A stretch of 64,000 nucleotides of DNA from Trema orientale (taxonomy: Eukaryota; Streptophyta; Magnoliopsida; Rosales; Cannabaceae). A model generated the notes under the pieces. The model saw only the letters and a list, made by a program, of their open reading frames with translations. It was not told where the DNA came from and ran no database searches. Position numbers and translations under genes: made by a program. The stretch covers positions 2,191,871 through 2,255,870 of the forward strand of contig JXTC01000004.1 in NCBI GenBank assembly GCA_002914845.1, in the 5' to 3' direction. The first letter of the stretch is position 1. Every line of letters begins with the position of its first letter. Positions 10,130 through 22,503 of the stretch are shown here, piece after piece.

Positions 10130-11135
10130 CAATAAACTCCACTTCAAATACCATAATCGTTGAAAATTGAGCTACATAGCTTGACTCTGCTCCTTGTTAG
10201 GAAATGCCCTCGAAGACTCGATGTCGACAAATTTGAAGGGAAATTCATAGAAATTCCTCTAAAAAGTGATTCCTATCACAAATGCTAACCGACTTCCAGA
10301 TGAAATCAGCTCCTTTTTCTTTTTTTTTTAATTGTTTCTTTTTAGTTTTACCCAACTATAATAGCTCCAGGCTCCAGCTTCCATGGCGCCACAAATGTTC
10401 CGTCTGACTGTTAATCAGAAGTTATCTTATTTTACACGTACTTTTGTTTTGTTGGTTAACAACGGACAGTAAAGTTTTGGCAATGCGTCAACTCTACGCA
10501 GTAATTCTAGGAAGTTTCTAAAACTTAAAAATTAAAAAAAAAAGAAATGAAATGAAAAAAAAAATCTGAAGTTACGAATTAGTTTTTCATAATGCACCAA
10601 TCAATATTGCTTCACTAGTAAGAAATTGCCCTCTTTCTAATAAAATTCTAAGCTTTAACACTACAACCATCAACTGTCTCCTTCTGCGAAACTTCGATTT
10701 CTTTCTCACAATATATAATATGATATAGTATAGAATAAATATAAAATGTAGAATTTTTCGTCACAAGTCAAGTCAACGTATGATATTATTTAAGCCTTCA
10801 TTACTGAGTCACTCGGAGATGGCATATGTTTTGTTTTGCATAAATGAGCTTGTCGATGAGCTTTGATCTGGGTTTTGTCCACTTTTTCCACAACTGATCA
10901 TTTTCTTTGTCCGAAGGAGCTTTAAATCGATCTGGGCTTTTCTTGTTTAGTAGCTTGTTTTGTTCATTCATGGCGTTTTTGATATCAATGGGTTCGAAAC
11001 GCTTTCAATTCTTTTAACAAATATTTGTTAAGCCTTTTGATCTTGCCCTTTTACTAAGTACAGATCGTAAGGGAATCGGAGTTTCCTGAGTTGGGTTGTT
11101 CTTGGATTTGTCAATATCCTATTCGAAACGAAAAT
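10130..11135 (+). promoter_or_regulatory. 5' flank of RNL-1 with paired W-box cores
   Basis: This flank is conserved with those at 5990-6884 and 17950-18960. Two tandem GTCAA cores (complement TTGAC, the WRKY W-box core) lie at 10767-10771 and 10772-10776, about 365 bp before the ATG. RNL-2 has the same paired arrangement. WRKY control of NLR genes is common, so the conservation suggests defence-responsive expression. This is inference from motif position only. Confidence 0.45.
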
Positions 11136-14100
11136 ATGGCGTCGCTCTTTGAGGGAGCTGCTCTAGGACCACCATTTCAAATGGTGTTTGATTACGTGTT
11201 CAAAAACCCATTAGAGAAGGGTCTAGCGTTCAACGACAAGCGCAAATTCATGGAGAAAAAGCTAAGAGCTTTGGACTCGGTGATCAAGGCGCTACAAGAG
11301 TCGAACATGGTTCTGGATCGGCCCACATCAGAGATGGGTGATTTTGTACAAGTGCTGGAGCAGGGGAATAAGCTCGTGGGTCAGTGCTCGAATTTCAGCA
11401 AATGGTGCTACGCACCCATATGGCCTCGCTACACCACCAAGCTCCTGAAACTAGATGAGTCTATTAATGAGTTGTTGAACATAGTACCAGTTCATACTGC
11501 CCGGGATGTTAAGCAGATTCTGATTCTGTTAAATGCTATTCTAGACAGGATGGGAAGACCCGAATTTAATGATTTGGTTTTTAGACAGGTTGAAGTTGAA
11601 CTCGAGGGTGGGTGGGCAGTTCCTGAAGCCCCAGATTATATTGTGGGATTGGATAAGCCTCTGGAGGAGTTAAAGATGGAGCTTCTTAAGGGAGATAGAT
11701 CGGTGCTTGTGGTGACTGCTCCCGGTGGAGGTGGGAAAACGACGCTAGCAAAAAAGCTCTGCCAGGATGGTGAAATCAAAGGTAATTTTTTATGTGTAGA
11801 ATGTAAATGGGTATCCATATATTCTTATATAACTTGAAGCTATCAACGGCTATGGGGATATTTTGTACTCTTTCACTGATATAAGCTTTTCCTATTGTTA
11901 TATATGAATAGGGAGATTCAAGAGCATTATGTTCGTAAGAGTTTCTGAAAGGCCCGACTTGAACCGTATCGTACAAGAACTTTATCAATACAGCCGTAAA
12001 AAGAAGCCTGATCTCCTAGATGAAGAAGATGCATTCATCTGGTTGGAACGATTGCTGAGGGAAATAGGACAAAACAACCCTATGTTGTTAGTCCTGGATG
12101 ATGTTTGGTCCGTATCACAATCCCTTGTTGAGAAGTTAAAATTCAACATACAAAACTATAAGATTTTGGTGACATCACGGTTGGAACTTCCAAAATTTAA
12201 ACCTGCATATAAATTGGACGTGTTGGATGATGGTGATGCAATCAATCTTTTTCGTCATCATGCATCGTTGGATGATGGGAGCTATGACATTCCAGAGGAG
12301 CTAGAGAAAAAGGTGTGTAATGAGTCCACAATACCGTTAGCAATATTTGTATAACATGTTTGCTTATATTGTCTTTTGGAACATTTAAATGACCATTGAA
12401 GATAGAGGTCACACATTATGCACCTTAAAATTGTGCTTCTGAGATTTGCTTATGCACAAATCAGAACAAAGACTAAATTGTCTCCAACAGTTATTTCGTC
12501 TTAGAGACAATCTAAATTGATTCAATATTATTGGTAAACTGAATTTGTTTTCTTATATCCTGGATTGCAGGTAGTGCATCACTGTAAGAGATTCCCCCTC
12601 GCCCTTAAATTGATAGGCTCCACTCTATGTGGGGGACCTCGAGACATCATGCAAATAGAACTGGAAAACTGGCTTAGAGATTCATCTGTCCTCGAATCTG
12701 AGGCTGACTTGCTACGTTGCCTGAAAAGAAGCTTAGATGTATTGGTTGAAAAAGATACCGTTCTCAAAGAGTGTTTCATGGATCTTGGTTCGTTTCCTGA
12801 GGGCTGTAGAATTCCTGCTACTGCCCTCATTGATATGTGGACAGAATTGCATGGACTACAAGAACATTATGCCATTCCTAAGCTTTCCCACCTCAACAAC
12901 TGGAATCTGGCAAATGTTGTGGTCACAAGGTATAATGGCTCTTAATATGAGTTTCTTGCTCGTGATTTATTTTAGGCTAATTCATGTTGATTTAGTCGCT
13001 TAAATTTCTGTCATGCTCTAAAAATCTTATAAATATCCTAATGAATGCAAATGTCGTACAGCTTAATTATGTGTAGATCAATAATATTTATTCAACAAGC
13101 TACATTAAATTTGGAAGGCCAAAATATTATGGTTCATGCTAGCTAGCATAAGGATCTTGGTATAGATAGCGAAGTATGATAAAGTTTCAATTCTATCAAA
13201 AATCATGGTTTGTTCCTAATACTCCTAAGGTTTACATTTTGCTCTTATCAATGTGTATTTGAGTTACTTTAAGAATGCATTTACTGAAGCCTTAATCCAT
13301 TACACAAGATTAGAATTTATAGTTTCATTTGTGAAGAGTGAGTTTTGAGCAATTTACTTGCAAAATCAGAAAAGACACGAAAGAAGCCGATGGCTACTAC
13401 AGTGAACACTTTGTTACTCAGCATGATATGCTTAGAGAGCTAGCTATCCACCAGAGCAAGCAGGATCTGGAAGGACAAACGAAAAGACTGATTGTGGAAT
13501 TAACCGAAAGCAAGCTTCCCAAGTGGTGGAAAGAACATAATGATCAACCTTTCGATGCCAACTTAGTAGCTATCTCAACTGGTTGTCCTCTTTCCCTAAC
13601 TCTCTCACATTCAAAGTCATTCAAACACAAAATTGGATCTAATCAATTGTGTTACCTTCATTTTTGCAGATGGATCGTTCTCGCCAGAATGGTGCGACCT
13701 CAAACTACCTAACGCTAAGGTTCTAGTTCTGAATTTTCAAACAAAGACTCACGCCTTACCCAAGTTTCTGAAAAATATGAGCGAACTAAAGGTTATGATA
13801 ATCACAAATCATGGTTTCTTCCCAGCTGAAATAAGTGACTTTCAGCTGCTTGAATCTTTGACCAATCTGACGAGAATTAGATTAGAGCGTATTTCAATTC
13901 CTTCCCTGAAAGAACCTTCCGTCGTACTGAAGAAACTGCAAAAGTTATCTTTGTTTATGTGTGAGATTGGACAGGCTTTCATTTCTATCAAGATTTCAGA
14001 AGTGCTTCCACATCTAGTGGAACTATATATAGACTATTGCAGTAATTTGGTGGAACTTCCTGCTGGACTCTGTGATCTAATCTACCTGAAGAACCTCAGC

Positions 14101-14505
14101 ATAACACATTGTCATGATCTGTCTGCGTTGCCTGAAGAAATCGGGAACTTGGTCAATCTAGAATTGTTAAGGCTCAGGTCCTGTATCGATTTGGAAAAGT
14201 TACCAGACTCCATCTGCAACCTCTCTAAGCTAACCTTCTTAGACATCTCTGATTGCTTCAGCCTGCAGAAGTTGCCCGAACGCATCGGAGAGTTGCACAG
14301 CTTAACAAAGCTCAACATGAAAGACTGCTCGAGATTGCAGGAGTTGCCTCCATCAGTTTTGGACTTTAAACAATTAAAGTGTGTGGTGTGTGATGAGGAG
14401 CTAAAAGAGCTCTGGGAATTTTATTTGCCTACAGAGGCCAATATAGAGCTGAGGTCCATCAAGGATGAAGTCAACTTAAATTGGCTTGAAAATCATCATT
14501 TCTGA
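11136..14505 (+). CDS. NRG1-type helper NLR (RPW8-NB-ARC-LRR), RNL-1
   Basis: Five exons: 11136-11781, 11912-12312, 12571-12929, 13370-13581 and 13670-14505. All junctions are GT-AG and the frame is unbroken, giving 817 residues, close to Arabidopsis NRG1 proteins. Family role: helper NLR that acts with EDS1/SAG101 downstream of TIR-type receptors, forming a calcium-permeable resistosome at the plasma membrane. Residues 1-150 or so form an RPW8-like coiled-coil domain. The P-loop GGGGKTT is at 197-203, kinase-2 LVLDDVW has its Asp pair at 278-279, FPLAL is in exon 3, and the MHD position is QHD (486-488), as in RNLs. LRRs run from about residue 570 to 780, ending VNLNWLENHHF. An in-frame ATG at 11091 would add 15 residues; 11136 is preferred because RNL-2 aligns from there. 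Confidence 0.95.
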
Positions 14506-15159
14506 GACCTGAGATGTTTTACCCCTTTTGAGAAGATGCTTTCTAGACGTACTGTGTATAATCTATAGAGAGTCCTGTGTAGTATTTTGTTGGTTTTTGA
14601 TGAAATTTGGTATTTGTTGTCGCAAGTCTAATGTATATCGTTTCTACTTCTAATCTGACCAAATAAAATTTATTGTTCAAGTTCACTTCCGATTCTATTT
14701 TACAGCAAAAGTGGGAATTAATTTGATCGCTTTATCAAACGTCAAATGTGTAGATGATATTCATATACTCTTGTTTAGTCATGGAAAATAGTTTAATTTG
14801 AAGGACTTTCAAATGTGTATATATTAATTTGTATCACGCTTTTTTGGTAGATATACAGTCGAGTACGTACTCTAACTTCTACACTGTCCATCGGGTATAT
14901 TGCAAACGTACTAGAACTACAGTAAATAACACCGCGACTTTCTATATTTTTTTATACGAATTCACACCTTTAATTTTCTTTTAATTGTAGATATTTTATG
15001 GCATTCTTGTTGCATCTTTCGTATTTAAATTCAGAATTTTGAAATTTTCCTTAAATAAAAGGTTTAAATTTTTGAATGTTTAATATTTTGTCCTTTTTCT
15101 TAATAATGAACTTTAAAAGATGTTAAAATTAATAATGTAGCTTTCAAAAAAAAAAAAAA
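14506..15159. other. 3' flank of RNL-1
   Basis: Contains the likely 3' UTR with a near-consensus 'aataaa' at about 14663. The rest is AT-rich and shows no gene. The poly-A tract at about 15147-15161 directly abuts the RNase H relic. Confidence 0.5.
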
Positions 15160-15676
15160 AATCTCTGACCATTAGACCTGAAGTGAAGTAGGAACGTCCA
15201 GCCGCTGGTGAACTGAAATTAAACGTGGATGCTGTTTGTTTCGAAAACAGTGGCTTTATCAGGATCAGCGGTGTCATTTGGGACTGTTCCGGGACAGTCA
15301 TAGCTGCTTTCTCTCGTAAGCTGTCGGGATCTTTCGAGCCGCTAGTGGCGGAGCTTCTAGCCTAATTAAGGACGGGTCTCCTGTTTGCTATAGAGAATAT
15401 GGCCGTGTTATTTTTTATCATAGAGAGTGGTTGTTGTTCTGCCATTTCTCTGGTTAAGTTGTCGGGTGGTCTTTCTTCTTCCAATCTCATTGCTAATGAT
15501 ATAGTGTCGTTGTTTAGAGTAGCGGGTGGTGGCATGTGTCGTTTCTTCTCTCCTACCGAGAACGATGCGGCCCATACACTTGCTACAAGTGTTCTTTCTT
15601 GTAATTTAGATTGCTTTTGGTTTTGGGATATACCCAGTTGTATTGCCACGATTGTGGCCTTTGATTCTATGTTTTA
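15160..15676 (+). pseudogene. RNase H-like (RVT_3) relic of a retroelement or domesticated gene
   Basis: One frame reads RPEVK*ERPAAGELKLNVDAV, then ISGVIWDCSGTVIAAFSRKLSGSFEPLVAELLA*L, then the open stretch to 15676. This is the usual plant RNase H-like layout: KLNVDA opening, GVVIRD and SGxxIAA strand, the AExxA helix, ESD-like region (here ESGCCSAISLV) and NDAAHTLA near the end. At least two in-frame stops (near 15188 and at 15362) and loss of catalytic Asp positions show decay. Such domains are common as fragments of LINE-type elements. It is not part of an RNL gene. Confidence 0.7.
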
Positions 15677-15712
15677 ATGGCAATTGTCGTGTTTCGCTTC
15701 AAAAGTAATAAT

Positions 15713-17941
15713 TGTCACGTCCCACATCCGAGAACGTGCGCTGCATACTTATTTTGTCTTATAAATATGCAAAGTATCTATCTACAATTCACAAAAATAA
15801 AGAATAATTAAACTCTAATAAATACCACTAAATCATGTACAACCCAGTAATTCTATTAAGTCTCTCCAAATATTAAAAATTAACTATATAAAATACATAC
15901 TATAATATAACAAATTTGTGCTAATTGACCTTTCCAGTCTTCATATTTTCTCAATAAAAATGAATGGCTTTCCTTCTTTCATTCTTGAACTCAAATGCAT
16001 CTCAATTACCTAGATAAGTTCTCCCTTAGTGAATCTCTTAAATGACGGTCTTTAATACCTGGGAAGGAAAAATAAAAGAGTGAGCTCGATAGCTCAGTAA
16101 GTAACCAGTAACCTTAACTAGCTGGATCAAATATAAATCATTTGAAAAGGTTAAATGACATATTTCAAAACAAAATCAATTTCAAAATATAATAATTTTC
16201 AAGATAATCAAATGAGATTGTTTGGAAAGCCACTTTAATAAAATCATGAAGTAGGTTTTCAAAATCTATCGTTTCATTCTCATTCGATAATCAGTAATAC
16301 TTTTAAATCACTTCTCAACAGTTTTTGGCGACTATGACCACACTTAACCCCTGTGACTAGGTCCACATTTACTATACTTAACCCCTATAACCAGGTCCAC
16401 ATTTGCTATATTTGACCCCATGTACCTAGGTCCACATTTACTATATTTAACCCCTGTGGCTAGGTCCACATTCAGTACGTATTGTCCATATATAACCCCT
16501 GTGAAATGGGTCCACATTGCATAGTCACTAAAGAAAGTTTCAAAATACAGTCAATATAATAACAGTTCAAAAATAATTTCACTTTTCTCATTATATCATT
16601 GTAATCATTTATAAACAGTTTTCATGTAATAATATTCAATAACAATGTCATATACTTTATCCATAGTTTTGTGCAAAACAATTATCAGATAGAATCAAAA
16701 TACTTTTTAAATAAAACGATTGTTTCAATAAAATTATTTTCTCTCAATAAATAACTTATTTGCAAAAAGTATATTTTCACTTGAAATCATATTTTTAATA
16801 AAATACTCTATAAACATAAGTTTACTAGAAACAATAAAATATTTAGTTTTTGTACAGAAAGTTACTAGAAAAGACCAAATGTTACTTACCTCTTTCACTT
16901 TGTTTAATCAATTCAAAATAATCAATATAACCTCTCAAATACCTATTATCACACAAATTATATATAAATATCACAAGAATAAAATCATAATCTAATTATA
17001 CTAAAAATATTGACTACTTGCCGCCCATGCATTTTCTATAATTAACTCCATAGCTATTCCCAATAATGTCAATTTCTTACTATTCATAGCAATTCTAACA
17101 TCTCTCTAAAAATCACCAAACTTAGATAACATGCTCTATAAGTCATGGGGTCCTAAAAGTACTAAGAATGTAGCTATAAGGTCCATAGATAAGCCCCGCA
17201 CAGTCGGACAAGCCGCAGCCACGTTTTGTTAAAAGTACCCAAAGTTTTAGATTTTTTCAGATTCGTAGTACTCACTTCAGTTGGCTATAACTTTCTGGTT
17301 ATAAGTCCGTTTTTGATAAATTATATACCGTTGGAAAGCTAATTCAATAAGCTTTCCAACCGTATCAAAATATGACCTAATTAGTCTGGTGAAATTCCTT
17401 AAAAAGTTAGTCGGAACTCCTGCTACGTTTTTACATCTTAGCCCAACACTCAAAAATTCATAACTTTCTATTTATCCAACCAAATCACTCAAAATTTATC
17501 TTATTTAAATCCTAATATCAATAGGCTTTATCCTTTATCAGATTCATTTTAATAGTTCATAAATTATTTATGGGCAAATTAAACCCTAACCTTAAATATT
17601 CAATCTCAATCCCAAAATCAAATTAAAACATAAAACTTAATCAGTTAAAAGTTTATTACCTTAGGAGTGAATTTCAATAATTCATGACAATTGTATCTTC
17701 ATCTTAATCTTCTTCTTAAACGTCCGTAGCCTTCTCTCTGTCTCTTTCTTCACTCTACGGAGCGTACGTATAAACTGAGCAGATTATTAGTCTTAGGGTT
17801 TCTTAAAAACTTTCTAATAAAATTACCAATGTGTCCCCAAATAATATCTATTAATCAATGACTTTTTTGTCTTTTTTTTATCTTTATATTATTTACTTAA
17901 TACAAATAAATCCTTTTTCTTTTAACGTACGGGTTGTCACA
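15713..17941. mobile_element. Candidate solo LTR (2.2 kb)
   Basis: The block starts TGTCACGTCCC and ends GGGTTGTCACA, the TG...CA ends of an LTR, and is flanked by the 5-bp direct repeat ATAAT at 15708-15712 and 17942-17946. No gag or pol frame is present inside, and it carries a short tandem array. It interrupts the interval between the RNase H relic and the RNL-2 5' flank. The AT-rich flank makes a chance 5-bp match possible, and no second copy is in the window for comparison. Confidence 0.6.
16325..16520. repeat. Tandem array, about five degenerate units of about 35 bp
   Basis: Units read roughly 'ttaacccctgtgactagg' then 'tccacatttactata', with some units shortened or diverged. They lie inside the candidate solo LTR. 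Unit lengths vary and there are no spacers, so this is a minisatellite. Confidence 0.85.
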
Positions 17942-18163
17942 ATAATAATAATGTCCTAGTAAAAATATTATTGTTCAACTACGCAATTCGCATTAAATTA
18001 GTTAAGTTGAGTTGAGCTGTAGATCTGCTCTTAAAAATTGTATGTCGGAAATGGAAGTGCTGCGAAGTTTCAAGGAAAATCAATTGAAAATCCTACGAAA
18101 CTTACAAGATTTCAAAGTACGCACCTTCAGGATGGAATCTCACTTTTTCTTTTTCTCTTTTTT

Positions 18164-18196
<33 letters not shown>
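18164..18196. repeat. (TTG)n microsatellite
   Basis: About ten GTT/TTG repeats follow a T-run in the 5' flank of RNL-2. They produce the poly-Cys and poly-Leu chance frames seen here. Confidence 0.95.
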
Positions 18197-18662
18197 TGGC
18201 CCATTTCCTCGTATATACCCGTTTTTCCTAACTATACGGCTTCTTTTATTTATTTATTTTTTGCTCTGGACCCTAACTATGCGGTTAACGACGTCATGCC
18301 TGACCGTTAGTCAGAAGTCACACATTTTAGACTTTTAGTTAGTTAATAACGTTAGCAGTGGCTTTTCATTCCAAGTATAGTGGTAAATGTCCTTTAAAAA
18401 AAATAAAAGTATAACGGTAAATGTTTCTGGTAATACACCAACCCCTGCTTCAATTCTTTTTTTTTTTTTTTTTTGAGGAACCCCTGCTTCAATTCTAAGC
18501 TACTACAAATTCCATAAAAAAAAAAAAAAGAAAAATTTAAGCTGCTACACTCTTTCTAAGACATTTCAAAGCGACAGTAGTGCAACCAACGACCTCGTTC
18601 ACGGAAACTTCGAATTTTCCTTTTTCGTTTTTTTTTTTTTTTTTGAGTCTAATTAAGCATAA

Positions 18663-18675
18663 GTCAACAAGTCAA
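18663..18675 (+). promoter_or_regulatory. Paired W-box cores upstream of RNL-2
   Basis: Two GTCAA cores (TTGAC on the other strand), at 18663-18667 and 18671-18675, lie about 290 bp before the ATG. They sit in the position equivalent to the pair upstream of RNL-1. The surrounding 'gatattattta' phrase is also conserved. Confidence 0.45.
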
Positions 18676-18960
18676 CTTTTCTCATTATGATATTATTTAC
18701 TACTCCTCAAGTTCAAGTTTTTAACACTATAATAAGCGCATCCCATATTTTTTCTGTCCATCGATCTGGGTTTCGTTCTCTTATTTATTACAAAAATGAG
18801 CAAATCGATTAATCTCTTGGTTTGAAAGAGGTTTAATCGATCTGGGTTTCTTCTTGTTCACCATTCTCTTGGTCTTGGTTTAGATATCTTTGTGTTCTAA
18901 CCATTTCAATTCTGTGACACTATTTTTCTAGTTTCACGTTTTCTGTCTCTGAATGAAAAC

Positions 18961-21900
18961 ATGACATCATGGGTTGGAAACATTGAACAGGCTGTTCTAG
19001 GACCACCATTCCAAGTGCTGTTTGATATTGTGATCAAAATCCCAATAGAGAAAGCTTTACTGTTCAATGGCATGCTCAAAAAAATCAAGTCAACAGTACA
19101 AGCTATGGAACCTTCAATCAAGCAGCTAAAAGAGTTTAACCAGGCTTTAGATCTGCCACACTCGGAGCTGGAAGGCTTTGTACTCATATTGGAGAAGGGA
19201 CAGGAGCTAGTTGGTAAGTGCTACAAGTATAGTAAGTGGCGGTACTTTCACAAAAGGCCTGGTTACACCACCAAGCTTCAGAAATTGGATGAAGATCTTG
19301 ACCGATTGCTGAAGATTCTACCACTTCAGCAAGCCAGAAATCAGGCTGAGACTCTGCTTTTGGTCAGGGAACTTCATGCCAATAGTGCTGGAAGAACCCA
19401 GATGAGTAATTATGTGGTTAATAATACTCGGATTGAGGTAACGGGTTGCTGCCAGGCTCCTGAACCTCCGGCCTTTACCGTCGGATTGAATGAGCATCTT
19501 GAGGAGTTAAAGATGAAGCTTCTAAAGGTCGATAAGTCAACAGTTAGAATTGTAGTTACTGCTCCCCCAGGATGTGGGAAGACCACATTAGCAGAAAAGA
19601 TTTGCAAGGATGATAAAATTAAAGGTATTCTCTTCACAACTAGAATTGTAATAATCTGCCATTAGATTAGGCCCCTTTTTTTTTCCCCCCACTGTTGTTG
19701 ATGTAATGTTAAATTATATCCTTTAATTCCCCTATACAACTTGATGTTTTGCTTGGTCTCGTTTCTCTGTCTTTGTATATACTAAATTGGGTAGTTTACT
19801 TTTTACTGTATTTTATTGTCTATACAACTTTACAGAGCTTTTGAGCACATTAACTGATAGGTTTATTCTGTCGTGTTTTATATAGAGAAATTCAAGGGCA
19901 ATATCTTGTTTGTAAGAGTATCAAAGAATCCCAACCTGAACCTTATTGTTCAACAACTTTATCAGCACAAAGGTTATTATGTGCCTGCTATCCAAGATGA
20001 CAAAGACGCATTAATCAAGTTGGAACAATTGCTGAAACAAATTGGACAAGAACCTATATTGTTGGTACTTGATGATGTTTGGTCTGGATCAGAGTCACTC
20101 GTTCAGAACGTCAGTTTCGAAATACCAGAGTTGGAGTACAAGATCTTGGTGACATCACGATTTCTGTTGCCAGGATCTGAACCTCCATATAGATTGAAAC
20201 CGTTGCGCGATGAAGATGCAATGGCTATTTTCCGGCATTATGCCTCACTGGATGATGGAACGCCACACATTCCAGGTGAACTCGTGAGAAAGGTACCTTA
20301 TCCGTCTGCTATATCTTCATAACATGAACGCTTATTTTGCCTTTTGAGAAGGAAAATGTGTCCCATTATGAACCTTAAAAATCATGCTTTTATTTAAAGA
20401 AAGTCTCCAATTATTATTTTGATTCATGAACCAGTTAAGTGATTAATAATTGATTATATTTCTGTGCCTTGAATTCCAGGTAGTGGATCACTGTAAGAAA
20501 GTTCCCCTTGCACTTAAACTAATCGGCATATCATTAAGTGGGAAGCAGCCAAGAATCTGGCAAGGAAAACTGGAGAAATGGTCTACAGATTCATCTATTC
20601 TCCATTCTGATAATGAACTCCTTTCTTGCTTACAAAGCATCTTAGATGTCCTGGAAGAAAATCATAAGGAATGTTTCATGGATCTTGGTTCGTTTCCTGA
20701 AGACCAAAGAATCCCTGCAACTGCCCTCATTGATATATGGATAGAATTGCACCGTATAAAAGAAAATGATGCCATTACTAACCTTTATGACTTCAACAAC
20801 CAGAATCTGGCAAATCTTGTGGTCACAAGGTATGCTGGCTCTCATCTTGAGTTTCTTGGTTGTGATTTTCATATAGGCTTAATTTTTAATTTCGGGTAGT
20901 TGCTGCAATTTTATATCATTATGGCAATTTGATAGATATTATCTGCTTATCATGAGTTACAGAAAAGACGCATATGAAGTGGATGACTACTACAGTGAAC
21001 ACTTTATTACTCAGCATGATATGCTTAGAGAGCTAGCTATCCACCAGAGCAGGCAAGTTCCAGAACAAGAGAGGAAAAGACTGATTGTGGAAATAACTGG
21101 AAACAATCTTCCTGAGTGGTGGAATGAACAAAATGAGCAACCTTTCAATGCCCGTTTAGTAGCTATTTCGACTGGTTGTTCTCCTTCCCTAACTTTCTCT
21201 CCTTCACTTATTCAGACAGAGTTAGACCTAACCAATTGTGGCCTTCATTTTTGCAGATAGATCCTTCTCATCAGAATGGTGCGACATCAAACTACCTGAA
21301 GCCAAAGTTCTAGTTCTGAATTTTCAGACAAAGAATTATGCCTTACCCAGGTTTGTGAAGAACATGACCGGACTAAAGGTTCTTACAATCACAAATTATG
21401 GTTTCTTCGCAGCTGAATTAGGTGACTTTCAGCTGCTTGAATCTTTGACCAATCTGACGAGAATCAGATTAGAGCGCATTTCAATTCCGTCCCTAAGACA
21501 GACTTCCATTGCACTGAAGAAACTGCAGAAGTTGTCTTTGTTTATGTGCGAGCTTGTTCATGCTTTTAGTTCTATCAAAATATCAGAAGTGCTTCCTAAT
21601 CTAGTGGAAATAAACATTGACTATTGTGATGATTTGGTGGAACTGCCTGCTGGACTCTGTGACCTGATCAAACTGAAGAAGCTTAGCATTACACATTGCC
21701 ATAATATGTGTGCCTTACCTGAAGAAATCGGGAACTTGGACAATCTAGAAGTGTTGAGGCTTAGGTCCTGTATCGATTTGGAAAAGTTACCGGACTCCAT
21801 CAGCAAGCTCACTAGGCTAACTTTTCTCGACATATCCGACTGTTTCAGCATTCGGAATTTGCCTGAACAAATCGGGGAGTTGCAGAGTTTAACAAGCCTC

Positions 21901-22092
21901 AACATGAAAAACTGCTCGAGATTGCTGGAGTTGCCTCCATCAGCTCTGGACTTAAAAAAATTGAAGGTCGTAGTGTGCGATGAGGAACTAAAAGAACTAT
22001 GGGAATTTTATTTGCCTATTGACGCCAATATAGAGCTGAGATCTGTCAAGGATGAAGTCAACTTAAATTGGCTAGAGAATCATCATTCCTGA
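18961..22092 (+). CDS. NRG1-type helper NLR (RPW8-NB-ARC-LRR), RNL-2
   Basis: Five exons: 18961-19624, 19886-20292, 20480-20829, 20963-21174 and 21257-22092, with GT-AG junctions and an open frame throughout, giving 822 residues. Exons 4 and 5 (212 and 836 nt) are exactly as long as in RNL-1. The RPW8-like domain is followed by the P-loop GCGKTT (204-209), LVLDDVW (Asp pair 284-285), VPLAL in exon 3, QHD (491-493) and LRRs ending VNLNWLENHHS. Intron 3 is only 133 bp against 440 bp in RNL-1. The predicted function is the same: calcium-channel-forming helper NLR working with EDS1/SAG101. It is a tandem paralogue of RNL-1, and nothing in the sequence suggests it is inactive. Confidence 0.95.
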
Positions 22093-22503
22093 GACCTAAG
22101 ATGATCATCCCTTCGAGGAAAAGCGTTCTAGACTTACTAATGTATAAATAAGGAGTCCTGGGGTTTAGCAGCGTCCTTGTAATATTTTTGTTGATTGACT
22201 AGTTTGTGGTGTGAAGTTTGGTTTTTATGGTTGCAAGTCCAATGCATTGTTTCTACTTTGTAATATAAGCTAATAAAATGCATTGTTTAGCCCAGTTTCC
22301 ATTTTATCTTACAACAGAAGTGGGAACTCGATAGCCTTATGAAATGTCAATTGTGTGAATGACCTCACGGAAAATAGTTTTGGACTTTCATCTAGGCTAT
22401 GGTAAAGTTGAGAATGATTTGGGTAAGGGAAACTTACGTAAATTGATACTAGAAAAACACTGAACTACCAAATTTTATATAAAAACTGTGAGACAACTGT
22501 TGT
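22093..22503. repeat. RNL-2 3' flank, duplicated after RNL-3
   Basis: The segment resembles the flank after RNL-3 (26493-26953). The last 60 or so bases ('gatactagaaaaacactgaa' through 'gacaactgttgt') are nearly identical in the two places. The homology ends at 22503 exactly where the antisense PPR relic begins. Confidence 0.8.

Noticed and set aside
11091..11135. Upstream in-frame ATG of RNL-1
   Set aside because: It would add 15 residues not shared with RNL-2. The ATG at 11136 aligns with the start of the conserved RPW8-like domain. It cannot be fully excluded.
16325..16520. Possible CRISPR-like repeat array
   Set aside because: Units are directly adjacent, uneven and have no unique spacers; the context is a plant genome. 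It is a minisatellite.
18012..18338. Poly-Cys and poly-Leu frames at 18012-18338
   Set aside because: They are produced by the (TTG)n microsatellite in the RNL-2 5' flank.
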